64,000 bases of DNA from SHZI01 sp031395645 (GTDB lineage Bacteria; Pseudomonadota; Gammaproteobacteria; Steroidobacterales; GCA-2729495). Every line of letters starts with the position of its first letter. The first letter of the stretch is position 1. Under the pieces are notes generated by a model. That model was not told the origin of the DNA. It saw only the letters and a list, made by a program, of their open reading frames with translations, and searched no databases. Shown here piece by piece: positions 42,555-50,711 of this stretch. Both the position numbers and the translations under genes were made by a program. Location of the stretch: assembly GCA_031395645.1 (NCBI GenBank), contig JANNJM010000014.1, forward strand, positions 1 to 64,000. Direction: 5' to 3'.

Positions 42555-42585
42555 AGTCCGTGCCCCGCTTAGCGGGCCACGGACT
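42555..42585. terminator. Hairpin between the TonB receptor gene and the convergent yidB-like gene
   Basis: AGTCCGTGCCCCGC (42555-42568), loop TTA, GCGGGCCACGGACT (42572-42585): a 14-bp stem with one mismatch. It lies 38 bases after the receptor stop and includes the stop of the yidB-like frame. No T-run follows. Probably a bidirectional terminator or mRNA stabiliser. Confidence 0.6.
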
Positions 42586-42890
42586 TCAGCAATGCGCCCA
42601 GCACGCTTTCGGGCGAAACAGACTGCGGCAACTCACCCTTCGGCGTGAACTGGTTGATCAGCTCCGGCAGCATCTTGGCTAGCGCACCGCCGGCCTCGCC
42701 CACGGGCAGGTTGGCGTGCTTGGCAAACTCCTGCAGCGTGCCGCTTCCCAGGACGTCCGTGATCTGCTTGGCGGACACTGGTTTGTTCGGTCCTGTGGAG
42801 AGCCACGATTGGGCGAGGTCGCCGAGGCCCTTGCTGTCGAAGGCCTTGATCAGGCCGGCGAGCCCACCAGTGCCGCCGGTTACAATCTGC
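42569..42890 (-). pseudogene. YidB/DUF937-like protein, N-terminus missing
   Basis: The readable family part, GGLAGLIKAFDSKGLGDLAQ, SWLSTGPNKPVSAKQITDVL and MLPELINQFTPKGELP, matches the core of YidB proteins, which normally begin with about 30 more residues (MGLLDSVLG...). Here family likeness starts at about 42880 with no ATG, GTG or TTG in place. Further upstream the frame is the antisense of trmO (start 42905). Either a rare start codon (ATT/CTG) is used or the gene lost its 5' end when trmO sequence was joined. The C-terminus is intact. Confidence 0.55.
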
Positions 42891-42904
42891 TCCCGAGCCG
42901 CACC

Positions 42905-43744
42905 ATGATCTCCAGCAAACCGCCATCCCGTCTCACCCTCGAACCCATCGGCGTGGTCCGCAGCCTGCTCAAATCCAAGGCGGAGGCCGCCCGGCAGCCG
43001 GCCGCGGCGACCGACACGACCGCGCGTATCGAGCTCTATCCGGATCGACACTTCGAGCACGCGCTTGAAGATCTGGAGGGCTGGGGGCGGATCTGGGTGC
43101 TGTTCTGGTTTCATCTGAACGACTCCTGGCGCCCCAAGGTGTTACCACCCCGCAGTGCCTCGGGGCGCAAGGGCGTGTTTGCCACCCGGTCGCCGTACCG
43201 GCCCAATCCGCTGGGGTTGTCGGCGGTCCGGCTGGAACGCATTGAGGGCCTGACGCTGCACATCCGCGATGTGGATCTCGTCGACGGGACTCCCGTGCTC
43301 GATATCAAGCCCTACGTGCCTTACACGGATGCCTACCCCGACGCGGCCACGGGCTGGCTCCACGACGAGGCCATGGCTGACCGGCACGTCGTTGGCCTCA
43401 CTACGCCGCCCGATCCCATCGCCGCCTGGGCAGTCCACTTCGAGCCGCTGGCCGCGGAGCAGGCCGCCTGGATCGAGGCCCGCTCAGGCTTTCCGCTGCG
43501 GGCACGAGTGACCGCCACGCTGATGCTCGGTCCCCAGCCGCACGCCTACCGGCGTATCCGGCGCGACGGACCGGACTACCGCCTCAAGGTGAAGGAGTGG
43601 CGGGTGCGGTTTGCGCTAGCGCAGCGCGACGTACGGGTGCTGGCCATCAGCTCGGGCTACCGGCCCGCCGAAATCGCCAAGTCGGCCGGCACGGGCGAGG
43701 ATCCGCTCGCCATCCACCGTGACTTCCGGGCGGGGTGGAAGTAG
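42905..43744 (+). CDS. trmO: tRNA (N6-threonylcarbamoyladenosine) methyltransferase, TrmO/TsaA family
   Basis: 279 residues. N-terminal TsaA beta-barrel: LEPIGVVRSLLKSK, ARIELYPDRHFEHALEDLEG, then RSPYRPNPLGLSAVRLERIE and VLDIKPYVPYTDAYPDA, the SAM- and tRNA-contact motifs. The long C-terminal part (about 170-279) is also found in gammaproteobacterial members such as YaeB. It methylates t6A37 of tRNA-Thr using SAM. The start is at the junction with the yidB remnant. The next gene is 26 bases downstream. Confidence 0.9.
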   Translation: MISSKPPSRLTLEPIGVVRSLLKSKAEAARQPAAATDTTARIELYPDRHFEHALEDLEGWGRIWVLFWFHLNDSWRPKVLPPRSASGRKGVFATRSPYRPNPLGLSAVRLERIEGLTLHIRDVDLVDGTPVLDIKPYVPYTDAYPDAATGWLHDEAMADRHVVGLTTPPDPIAAWAVHFEPLAAEQAAWIEARSGFPLRARVTATLMLGPQPHAYRRIRRDGPDYRLKVKEWRVRFALAQRDVRVLAISSGYRPAEIAKSAGTGEDPLAIHRDFRAGWK

Positions 43745-43770
43745 GCTCGCTGCATCAACGGGAGACCACC

Positions 43771-45087
43771 ATGAGCAGCAACAAAGAACTGCAACAGCGC
43801 CGGGAGCTGGCCATGGCACGGGGCATGCCAAGCCAGTTGGCCGTCTACGTGGACCGGGCGGCGAACGCCGAGCTCTGGGACGTCGAAGGCCGCCGCTACA
43901 TCGACTTCGGCACCGGCATCGCCGTGCTGAACACCGGCCACCTGCACCCGGGCGTACAGGCCGCCGTCCGCCAGCAGCTCGACCGCTTCAGTCATACCTG
44001 CTTCATGGTGACGCCCTACGAGTCGGCCGTTGCCCTCGCCGAGAAACTGAACGCGCTCGCGCCGGGCAAGACGCCGAAGAAAACGCTGTTCGTCACGACC
44101 GGCGCCGAAGCGGTCGAGAACGCGGTGAAGATCGCGCGCGTACACACGGGCCGCACCGGGGTTATCAGCTTCGGCGGCGCCTTCCACGGCCGCACGTTGC
44201 TGGCGATGGGGCTCACCGGCAAGGTCTCGCCCTACAAGGCGGGCTTCGGGCCGTTCCCGGCGGAAATCTTCCACGCGCCGTTTCCGGTTGCGTATCACGG
44301 CGTGAGCGTAGCCGACGCGCTGGCCGGGCTGGACCGGCTGTTCGCCGAGGACATCGAGCCGGCACGGGTGGCTGCGATTATTGTGGAGCCCGTGCAGGGG
44401 GAAGGTGGTTTCTATATTGCCCCGCCGGAATTTCTGCGGGCCTTGCGCGCGCTGTGTGATCAGCACGGCATCGTATTGATTGCCGATGAGATTCAGACCG
44501 GCTTCGGTCGCACGGGTAAGATGTTCGCGATGGAACACGCCGGCGTAGAGGCGGACCTGATGACCGTTGCCAAGAGTCTCGCCGGCGGCTTCCCGCTGGC
44601 CGGGGTCATCGGCAAGGCGACCATCATGGACGCACCTGCGCCCGGCGGCCTCGGCGGCACCTACGCAGCCTCGCCGATCGGTTGCGCCGCGGGACTGGCC
44701 GTGCTTGAAGCCATGCACAAGGAGCAGCTGCCGGCGCGTGCGAATCAAATCGGCGAGCTCATCACGGGCCGACTCCGCAGCCTCGCCAGCCGGTTCAATT
44801 GTATCGGCGACGTGCGCGGCCTCGGCGCGATGGTTGCCATGGAGTTGGTGCGGGACGGCCAGGCTGATCAGCCGAATGCCGAGCTAACCCGGGAGCTTAC
44901 GCTGACGGCCGCCTGCAACGGCCTCATCCTGCTCTCCTGCGGCCAGCACAAGAACGTGGTGCGCTTCCTCGTTGCGCTGACCGCCAGCGACGCGGTGATC
45001 AGCGAAGGGCTGGATATTCTCGACCGCACGCTGGCCGAGTTGATGACCTCAGCTGCCGCACCGGCAGCCCGCCAGCGGCAGGCCTGA
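43771..45087 (+). CDS. gabT: Class III aminotransferase, 4-aminobutyrate aminotransferase-like
   Basis: 438 residues from ATG 43771 (GGGAG upstream). PLP-fold signature: LFVTTGAEAVENAVKIARVH, ISFGGAFHGRTLLAMGLTGK, VEPVQGEGGF, LIADEIQTGFGRTGKMFAME and PLP-lysine in LMTVAKSLAGGFPLAG. It resembles GabT/PuuE, which convert GABA and 2-oxoglutarate to succinate semialdehyde and glutamate; other omega-amino acids are possible. No GabD gene adjoins. It is followed at 4 bases by the ydcZ-like gene. Confidence 0.88.
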   Translation: MSSNKELQQRRELAMARGMPSQLAVYVDRAANAELWDVEGRRYIDFGTGIAVLNTGHLHPGVQAAVRQQLDRFSHTCFMVTPYESAVALAEKLNALAPGKTPKKTLFVTTGAEAVENAVKIARVHTGRTGVISFGGAFHGRTLLAMGLTGKVSPYKAGFGPFPAEIFHAPFPVAYHGVSVADALAGLDRLFAEDIEPARVAAIIVEPVQGEGGFYIAPPEFLRALRALCDQHGIVLIADEIQTGFGRTGKMFAMEHAGVEADLMTVAKSLAGGFPLAGVIGKATIMDAPAPGGLGGTYAASPIGCAAGLAVLEAMHKEQLPARANQIGELITGRLRSLASRFNCIGDVRGLGAMVAMELVRDGQADQPNAELTRELTLTAACNGLILLSCGQHKNVVRFLVALTASDAVISEGLDILDRTLAELMTSAAAPAARQRQA

Positions 45088-45091
45088 GCGG

Positions 45092-45535
45092 GTGAGTCTC
45101 GCGTGGTTCGCACTGGCGGTGCTGATCGGCGCCGGCCTCTCCGTGCAGGTCGGACTGAACGCCCAGCTGCGGCAGCAATTCGGCGATCCCGCTTTGGCCG
45201 CGCTGGGAAACTTTCTCGTTGGCACGGCGGCGCTGTTGGTCTATCTCATCGTGATGCGCGCTAACTGGCCCTCGGTCGGAACGCTCCGCGCGGTGCCTGC
45301 GACCCAATGGCTGGGCGGGCTGCTGGGTGCCTCCTACGTGGCAGCGGCCGCGCTGCTGGGGCCGCGACTCGGCTCCGCGACACTGCTTGCACTGATCGTC
45401 GCCGGGCAGCTGCTCATGTCGCTGTTGCTGGACCACTACGGCTGGGTTGGCTTCGAACCGCACGCAATGAACGGGTGGAGGTTGCTGGGTGCGGCGTTGT
45501 TGATTGTGGGAGTAGTGCTGATCGTGCGGTACTGA
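45092..45535 (+). CDS. DMT-superfamily YdcZ (DUF606) transporter
   Basis: 147 residues, four to five membrane helices. YdcZ/DUF606 signature: GAGLSVQVGLNAQLRQQFGD, PATQWLGGLLGASYVAAAA and LIVAGQLLMSLLLDHYGWVG. A half-size DMT protein that probably dimerises; substrate unknown. GTG start 4 bases after gabT stop, so co-transcribed. Confidence 0.88.
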   Translation: MSLAWFALAVLIGAGLSVQVGLNAQLRQQFGDPALAALGNFLVGTAALLVYLIVMRANWPSVGTLRAVPATQWLGGLLGASYVAAAALLGPRLGSATLLALIVAGQLLMSLLLDHYGWVGFEPHAMNGWRLLGAALLIVGVVLIVRY

Positions 45536-45548
45536 TGTCCACGCTCAG

Positions 45549-45968
45549 TTACCGACTCCAGTCCGCGACCTCAAGGTCCTGAAACGCTGCGAAGTGCCGC
45601 GTGTTCGACGTTACCAGCACAAGATTCTGCGTACTGGCGATAGCCGCGATCTGGCCATCAATAAATGGGGTGGCTTTGCTGGTTGCTTCGAGCCGCACCC
45701 TCTCCCGCGCATGCCATTCGGCAGCCGACAGGTCGTAGGGGAGGATGGGAAACCTGTCCCGGACAACGCTCTGCACGTAAAAATCGAGAGTGCTGCGTCG
45801 CTTCCCATCCGCCAGGCGTGCTACGCCGAAAATGAGCTCATGCCAGACCAGTGCCGCGATGGCGCACTGCCCCGCGCGTTGCTCCAGCCGGCGAACGAGG
45901 CGTGCATTGGGCGACGCCAGGGTTGGTTCCGCTACCACCGAAGTGTCCAGCAGGAAACGCAGAGTCAC
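45549..45968 (-). CDS. PIN-domain toxin (VapC-like)
   Basis: 139 residues. PIN acidic residues are in FLLDTSVVAEP, VWHELIFGV and TPFIDGQIAAIA, and the C-terminal VTSNTRHFAAFQDLEVADW is typical. It should be an RNase that cleaves tRNA or rRNA. Its start overlaps the antitoxin gene by 4 bases. Downstream, 13 bases separate it from the convergent ydcZ-like gene. Confidence 0.88.
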   Translation of the reverse strand: MTLRFLLDTSVVAEPTLASPNARLVRRLEQRAGQCAIAALVWHELIFGVARLADGKRRSTLDFYVQSVVRDRFPILPYDLSAAEWHARERVRLEATSKATPFIDGQIAAIASTQNLVLVTSNTRHFAAFQDLEVADWSR

Positions 45969-46243
45969 AGTCGGACTTTGCGTGCTGGCCGCGGGTCACG
46001 CAGTGCCTGGAAAAAGCCTCTGTCCAGGCCAAGGTCCTGGACGCCAAACCGCTCACGAAACTCGGCGCAGGCCTCGCCAAAAGTGGACTGCCGCCGCTCA
46101 AGAGTGGCGTACTCGGCCGGCGACATGATGACGGCGACGGGCTGGCCGCGCCGGGTGACCTGAACCACCCGCCCGGACTGCACGTCGTCCAGAATGGCAG
46201 GCAGGTTGGCACGGGCCGAACCCACTGAGTAAAGCTTCTTCAT
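45965..46243 (-). CDS. Phd/YefM-family antitoxin
   Basis: 92 residues from ATG 46243. The Phd/YefM DNA-binding fold is MKKLYSVGSARANLPAILDD, VVQVTRRGQPVAVIMSPAEY; the C-terminal half (FGEACAEFRERFGVQ onward) binds the toxin. It forms a module with the PIN protein, a common hybrid pairing. The start at 46270 is also open but would overlap the operator at 46252-46269. Confidence 0.85.
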   Translation of the reverse strand: MKKLYSVGSARANLPAILDDVQSGRVVQVTRRGQPVAVIMSPAEYATLERRQSTFGEACAEFRERFGVQDLGLDRGFFQALRDPRPARKVRL

Positions 46244-46251
46244 TTCTAAAG

Positions 46252-46269
46252 TGTACATGACGTTGTACA
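46252..46269. promoter_or_regulatory. TGTACA double operator for the Phd/YefM antitoxin
   Basis: Two perfect TGTACA hexamers at 46252-46257 and 46264-46269 are 12 bp apart from centre to centre, on the same helix face. This is the spacing described for YefM-YoeB operators (hexamer 5'-TGTACA-3'). They lie 9-26 bases upstream of the antitoxin start. Confidence 0.75.
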
Positions 46270-46388
46270 TCGGCAGGAAACGAGGCGCTAACATTCTGGG
46301 GTTAAAGCTGCGACGCCTCCAGAAGCAAATCCTTGCAAAATCGCGGGATTCTCCGACCGGCAGGGGAGCGCTGTGACAGAATATCGGG

Positions 46389-47894
46389 GTGCTTCCACCG
46401 CCATCCCGACACGCCAAGCCCGTCTCCCAGTCGTCGTTCAACGGCCAGTTGCAGTCGCCATCCCAACCCACTTCGGCGGTCGTCATCGGCGGCGGCCTGG
46501 CTGGCCTCGCGGCCGCTGTGGTCCTCGCCGAGCGCGGGGTCCGGGTGACGGTGCTCGAACGGGAGAGCTTCCTTGGCGGTCGTGCGGGTGCCTGGACCGA
46601 CCGGCTCCGGGACGGCACGAGCTTCGACATGGAGCGGGGCTTTCACGCCTTCTTCCGCCAGTATTACAACCTGCGCCAGCTGTTACGGCGGGTTGATCCG
46701 GAACTGGGGTTCCTGAAACCCACCACCGACTACCCGATCCTGACGCCCTTAGGCAACGAATCCTTTGCCGGACTCACCCACGCGCCGCTGTTCAACGTGG
46801 CGAAGCTCACCTGGCGCACCGATACCCTTGGTATTCGCGATCTGATGAAGGTCAACGTGCCGGCCGCCATGGCCATGCTGCGTTTCAATCGCCCGCACAC
46901 CTACGCGGAATTCGACGAGCGCACCGCCGGAGCCTACCTGGACTCACTCAATTTTCCGCCGCTCGCCCGCCAGCGCCTGCTGCACGTGTTCGCGCACTCC
47001 TGCTTCAATCCACAGGCAGACATGTCGGCCGCCGAGCTGCTGCAGATGATGCACTTCTACTTCACGGCCAATTACGACGGGCTCGTGTTCGACGTGGCAG
47101 ACCGGCCGTTCTCCCGCGGCATCTTTGCTCCGCTTGGCGCGTTGCTCGGCCGGCTCGGCGCCAGCGTGCGTACTGGTGTCAGTGCGCGAGCCCTTGAGCG
47201 ACAGGACTCAAGCTGGGTCGTGGAGACGGACGCCGAAGCGCTGACAACTGATCTGGTCGTTCTCGCTACTGAAGTGACGGGTATCAAGACCATCGTCGCT
47301 GCCTCCCGCGATCTAGATGACGCTGACTGGCGCCGACGCATCGACTCCCTGCGCGTGACCAACGCCTTTGCTGTCTGGCGCCTGTGGCTGGATCGCCCCG
47401 TCGCGGCTGGCCGGTCGGCCTTTGCCGGTACGGCAGGCGTAGGGCCGCTCGATAACATTTCCATCTACGAGAATCTGGAGGACGAGAGCCGCGCCTGGGC
47501 CGGCCGCACCGGCGGCTCGGTGGTCGAGCTGCACGCCTACGCATTGCCCACCGGATCCGACGAGACGGCGCTGAAACGGCAGTTGCTCGCAGGCCTGCAC
47601 ACCCTGTATCCGGAAACCGCAGCTGCATCGATCGTTGAAGAGCGCTTCCTTCTGCGGCAGGATTGTCCGGCCTTCGCGCCGGGCAGCCACGCGCTGCGGC
47701 CGGAGGTTCGGACGCCTTTCCGTGGGTTGAGTCTGGCTGGAGATTTTGTGCAGTTACCGTTTCCCACCGCGCTCATGGAGCGCGCCGCCTCTGCCGGCAT
47801 CCTGGCGGCGAACACGCTGCTGGATCCACTGGGCGTCGTGCCAGAGCCGCTGTGGTCTGTCGCCGTGCGTGGCCCCTTCGCGAGGTCGGCATGA
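46389..47894 (+). CDS. FAD-dependent oxidoreductase, CrtI/CrtU-like carotenoid or isoprenoid enzyme
   Basis: 501 residues (GTG 46389; the first 28 residues look non-conserved). The dinucleotide fold is AVVIGGGLAGLAAAVVLAER, followed by LERESFLGGRAGAW. FDMERGFHAFFRQYYNLRQL and the C-terminal LAGDFVQLPFPTALMERAA are like those of phytoene-desaturase relatives, notably the CrtU aryl-carotenoid synthase group, and less like HpnE. Overlap (ATGA) with a Rieske gene of DUF5914 type, the same partnership seen with Streptomyces crtU. No other carotenoid genes are in the window, so the substrate is not proven. Confidence 0.75.
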   Translation: MLPPPSRHAKPVSQSSFNGQLQSPSQPTSAVVIGGGLAGLAAAVVLAERGVRVTVLERESFLGGRAGAWTDRLRDGTSFDMERGFHAFFRQYYNLRQLLRRVDPELGFLKPTTDYPILTPLGNESFAGLTHAPLFNVAKLTWRTDTLGIRDLMKVNVPAAMAMLRFNRPHTYAEFDERTAGAYLDSLNFPPLARQRLLHVFAHSCFNPQADMSAAELLQMMHFYFTANYDGLVFDVADRPFSRGIFAPLGALLGRLGASVRTGVSARALERQDSSWVVETDAEALTTDLVVLATEVTGIKTIVAASRDLDDADWRRRIDSLRVTNAFAVWRLWLDRPVAAGRSAFAGTAGVGPLDNISIYENLEDESRAWAGRTGGSVVELHAYALPTGSDETALKRQLLAGLHTLYPETAAASIVEERFLLRQDCPAFAPGSHALRPEVRTPFRGLSLAGDFVQLPFPTALMERAASAGILAANTLLDPLGVVPEPLWSVAVRGPFARSA

Positions 47895-48847
47895 GCGAGC
47901 TCATCCTCTTCGGGCGCCCGCTGCCCGGGTTGCCCCCCGCGTCGACGCTTCCGGACTGGCAGCAGGCCGACCCGCGCTGGATGGCAAGCGCCCTGCAGAC
48001 TGCGCTGGGACGATCCGGTGGCGGCTGGTTCGTGGTGGACGAGCGGCGCCGCTTTGGATCGCAACCGCGGCGCTACCGGATCGACGACCGGGAGTTCGTT
48101 TTCTGGCACGGAACGAACGGGCTTATGGCCGCGCCGGATGCGTGCCCACACATGGGCGCTTCGCTCGCCGGCGGTTGTGTGCGGCAGGGCCGGCTCGTGT
48201 GCCCGTGGCACGGCATGGAGCTCGGCGACAAGCCGCAGGGCGCCTGGCGCCCGCTGCTGGTGTACGACGACGGCGTGCTCGTCTGGGTCCGGCTGGATGA
48301 CGCCGGCGAGGCCCCGACGGATTTGCCATTGCTGCCCGTGCGTCCCGCCCGCTACATCGACGCGGTCGTGCGCCTGGAGGCCCGCTGTCGTCCCGAAGAC
48401 CTGCTCGCGAACCGGCTCGATCCGTGGCACGGCGTGCACTACCACCCGCACACCTTTCGCCGCCTGCGCGTCGTTGAACGCCGGGACGACGAGATCACGG
48501 TGCGCGTTGCTTTTGCCGTTCTCGGGCGCCTGGCCGTCGAGGTGGACGCGCGCTTTCACTGCCCCGACCCGCGCACCATCGTCATGACCATCGTCGAAGG
48601 CGACGGCGCCGGCTCGATAGTGGAAACCCATGCCACGCCCATCGACGAAAGGCGCTGCGCAGTGATCGAGGCCACGCTCGCCACCTCCGACCGGCCACAG
48701 ATGAAGTATGTCCTGCCGCTGGCCCGGTGGGCGCGACCCTGGCTCGAGCGACGCGCGTCGCGCCTGTGGGTCGAAGACGTGGCGTATGCGGAGCGTCGCC
48801 GCGTGGTGATGGACCAGCAGCCGGGTGGGCGTAGCGCCAGGGGGTAG
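47891..48847 (+). CDS. Rieske [2Fe-2S] protein with DUF5914-like C-terminal domain
   Basis: 318 residues. The Rieske centre ligands are visible in ACPHMGASLAGG and LVCPWHGMELG (CxH...CxxH, about 87-108). The remainder (NRLDPWHGVHYHPHTFRRL, then VVERRDDEITVRVAF and VETHATPIDERRC) matches the DUF5914 type rather than a ring-hydroxylating oxygenase; HPHTF and DPWHG could be iron sites. Residues 1-60 are Trp- and Arg-rich. Coupled by ATGA to the FAD gene, so probably an electron-transfer or oxygenation partner in carotenoid or lipid tailoring. Confidence 0.8.
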   Translation: MSELILFGRPLPGLPPASTLPDWQQADPRWMASALQTALGRSGGGWFVVDERRRFGSQPRRYRIDDREFVFWHGTNGLMAAPDACPHMGASLAGGCVRQGRLVCPWHGMELGDKPQGAWRPLLVYDDGVLVWVRLDDAGEAPTDLPLLPVRPARYIDAVVRLEARCRPEDLLANRLDPWHGVHYHPHTFRRLRVVERRDDEITVRVAFAVLGRLAVEVDARFHCPDPRTIVMTIVEGDGAGSIVETHATPIDERRCAVIEATLATSDRPQMKYVLPLARWARPWLERRASRLWVEDVAYAERRRVVMDQQPGGRSARG

Positions 48848-48888
48848 GTAATTCCCCGGATGCTGGCGGGTGTTGCGGAGTTTAGTCC

Positions 48889-49428
48889 TCAGTCCTTCCA
48901 CTCGAACAGTTCAACCTTATCTCCGGACATCACGTAGTCAGTGTCTGCCATGTCGCCCGTCCAGGGCTTGGTGGTGATCGTGCCGGTGATCCAGTAGGGA
49001 TCCGCCATGGATTTCAGGTTGAAGGGCTTCTTCAGTTTTACGTAGACGATCTGGTTGGGCGGCGGGGGTGGCACGTGGATGCACGCCCCGAAGTAGGGAA
49101 CCAGCAGGAACTCATCCAGCATGCCGCCAGCATCGGATTCCAGGGGCACGATATAGCCAGGCAGCTTCACGAACTTGCCGTCCAGCGATTTGACCGGGTT
49201 GTAGGAATAGAGGGGTACGTAGGCCGAGTCCGGTTTCTGGTCAGGTCCGCCCTTGCCGGGCCCGCCGGTGCCGGGGGCACCCAAGCCCGGAAAAGCCGGG
49301 GGTGGCGGTGCACTGACTGGTGGCATCAGGTCGTCCCAGCTCAGCTCTTTCGGTTTGGCTCGTGCGCCACTCACCGTGGTCGCTGCAAGCGACAGGCCCA
49401 ACACTACGGCGATGACAAGTCTGTACAT
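48889..49428 (-). CDS. DUF3299 exported protein (PA4066-like)
   Basis: 179 residues. The signal peptide (MYRLVIAVVLGLSLAATTVS) ends at about ARA-KP. A Pro/Gly-rich linker (PPPPAFPGLG) leads to the DUF3299 domain: LPGYIVPLESDAGGMLDEFL, VPYFGACIHVPPPPPNQIVY and PYWITGTI. The Cys-x-His-x-Pro block is a candidate metal site. It is the last gene of the DUF2796-ABC-DUF3299 operon; 11 bases separate it from the permease gene. Its likely role is in periplasmic zinc handling or outer-envelope export. Confidence 0.85.
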   Translation of the reverse strand: MYRLVIAVVLGLSLAATTVSGARAKPKELSWDDLMPPVSAPPPPAFPGLGAPGTGGPGKGGPDQKPDSAYVPLYSYNPVKSLDGKFVKLPGYIVPLESDAGGMLDEFLLVPYFGACIHVPPPPPNQIVYVKLKKPFNLKSMADPYWITGTITTKPWTGDMADTDYVMSGDKVELFEWKD

Positions 49429-49439
49429 GTCCTGATCTC

Positions 49440-50711
49440 CTATACCCGAATCGTGAGTCCATCCGCGAGCGCGTTGCGATACGCCCGCCAGGCCGGCAAT
49501 ACACCCATGAGCAGTGCGGCCCCGATGACCACGCCGGCGATCGTCAGGTCCCACTGACCCGGCGGCCGCAGCGCCACGAAGATACCGAAGCGCTCCTCGA
49601 TCAGCGGTGCGGCGATGGCGAGCAGCAGGTAAAGCATGGCGAAGCCCAGAGCCACGCCGGCCGTGGCCAGCAGTCCGGCCTCGCTTACCAGCAGTCCGAA
49701 GATGTGCCAGGGCCGAGCGCCCACCGAGCGGAGAATCGCCATCTCCCGGCGGCGCTCGTTGAGGCTCGTGAGAATGGCGGTCAGCATACCCAGCAGGCCG
49801 CCCAGGACGACAAAGCCGCTGATCGCGAGCAGGGCGATCTCGACGACGCCGACGAGATCCCACAACTGGGCAAGTGCTACTCCCGGGATGATTGCCGACA
49901 GCGGCTCCTCCGGGTACTCGTTCACGGCACGCTGCAGGCGGAAGGACGCGGCCCGGGACTTGAGGCCGATGAGCACCGCTGTGATCGCCCTGGGTGTGAG
50001 GTCCATGCCGCGCACCTGCTCCGGCGAAATCTCCTGCCCGCGGAGGCGGGTGCCGCTTTGCCAGTCGGCGTGGATGGCCTCGATGGCCTCGAGGCTCACG
50101 TGTACTGTCCGGTCCACGGGCGTGCCCGTCTTCTTCAGGATGCCCTTGATCACAAACGGCTTGTCGTCATGGTTCATGAAGCTTAAAGCGCCGAGGCCGT
50201 GGGCGATGACGACTTGCTGACCGGCCTGATAGCCAAGCTTGCGGGCGACGTCGGCGCCGATGACCGCATCGAACAGGTCCGCTACAGGTTCGCCTGCCGT
50301 AAATTGCAGCGTGCGATCACCGGCAAAGCGGTAGTGCTGGTAGTAGTCCGCGCTGGTGCCCAGCACCCGGAAGCCCCGGTGCGAGTCGCCCAGCGATAGC
50401 GGGATCGTCCAGGCCACTTCGCGACGCTGCGCCAGGTCCTTGTAGGTCTGCCAGGTGATGTTGTTGGTCGCGTTGCCGATGCGGAACACGGAGTAGAGCA
50501 GCAGGTTCAGGTCGCCGCTCCGGGCGCCGACGATCAGGTCGGTGCCCGAGATCGTGTTCGCAAAGCTTAAGCGGGCCTCAGTGCGCACCCGCTCGACACC
50601 CAGCAGCAACGTGACGCTGATGGCTATCGAGAAGATCGTGAGGAGTGCGGTTGCGCGCCGGTTCCACAGGCTGCGGACGGCCAGGCCGACAATGGTGCGC
50701 AGGCCGGTCAT
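49440..50711 (-). CDS. ABC transporter permease, MacB/FtsX type
   Basis: 423 residues. One N-terminal helix (LLTIFSIAISVTLLLGVERV), a large periplasmic MacB-PCD domain (about 45-280), then three helices including VEIALLAISGFVVLGGLLGM with the FtsX coupling-loop motif LNERRREMAILRSVGARPWH. The architecture is the mechanotransmission type, which moves periplasmic lipids or lipoproteins or drives periplasmic work, not import of solutes. It overlaps the ATPase gene by 4 bases. Confidence 0.9.
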   Translation of the reverse strand: MTGLRTIVGLAVRSLWNRRATALLTIFSIAISVTLLLGVERVRTEARLSFANTISGTDLIVGARSGDLNLLLYSVFRIGNATNNITWQTYKDLAQRREVAWTIPLSLGDSHRGFRVLGTSADYYQHYRFAGDRTLQFTAGEPVADLFDAVIGADVARKLGYQAGQQVVIAHGLGALSFMNHDDKPFVIKGILKKTGTPVDRTVHVSLEAIEAIHADWQSGTRLRGQEISPEQVRGMDLTPRAITAVLIGLKSRAASFRLQRAVNEYPEEPLSAIIPGVALAQLWDLVGVVEIALLAISGFVVLGGLLGMLTAILTSLNERRREMAILRSVGARPWHIFGLLVSEAGLLATAGVALGFAMLYLLLAIAAPLIEERFGIFVALRPPGQWDLTIAGVVIGAALLMGVLPAWRAYRNALADGLTIRV

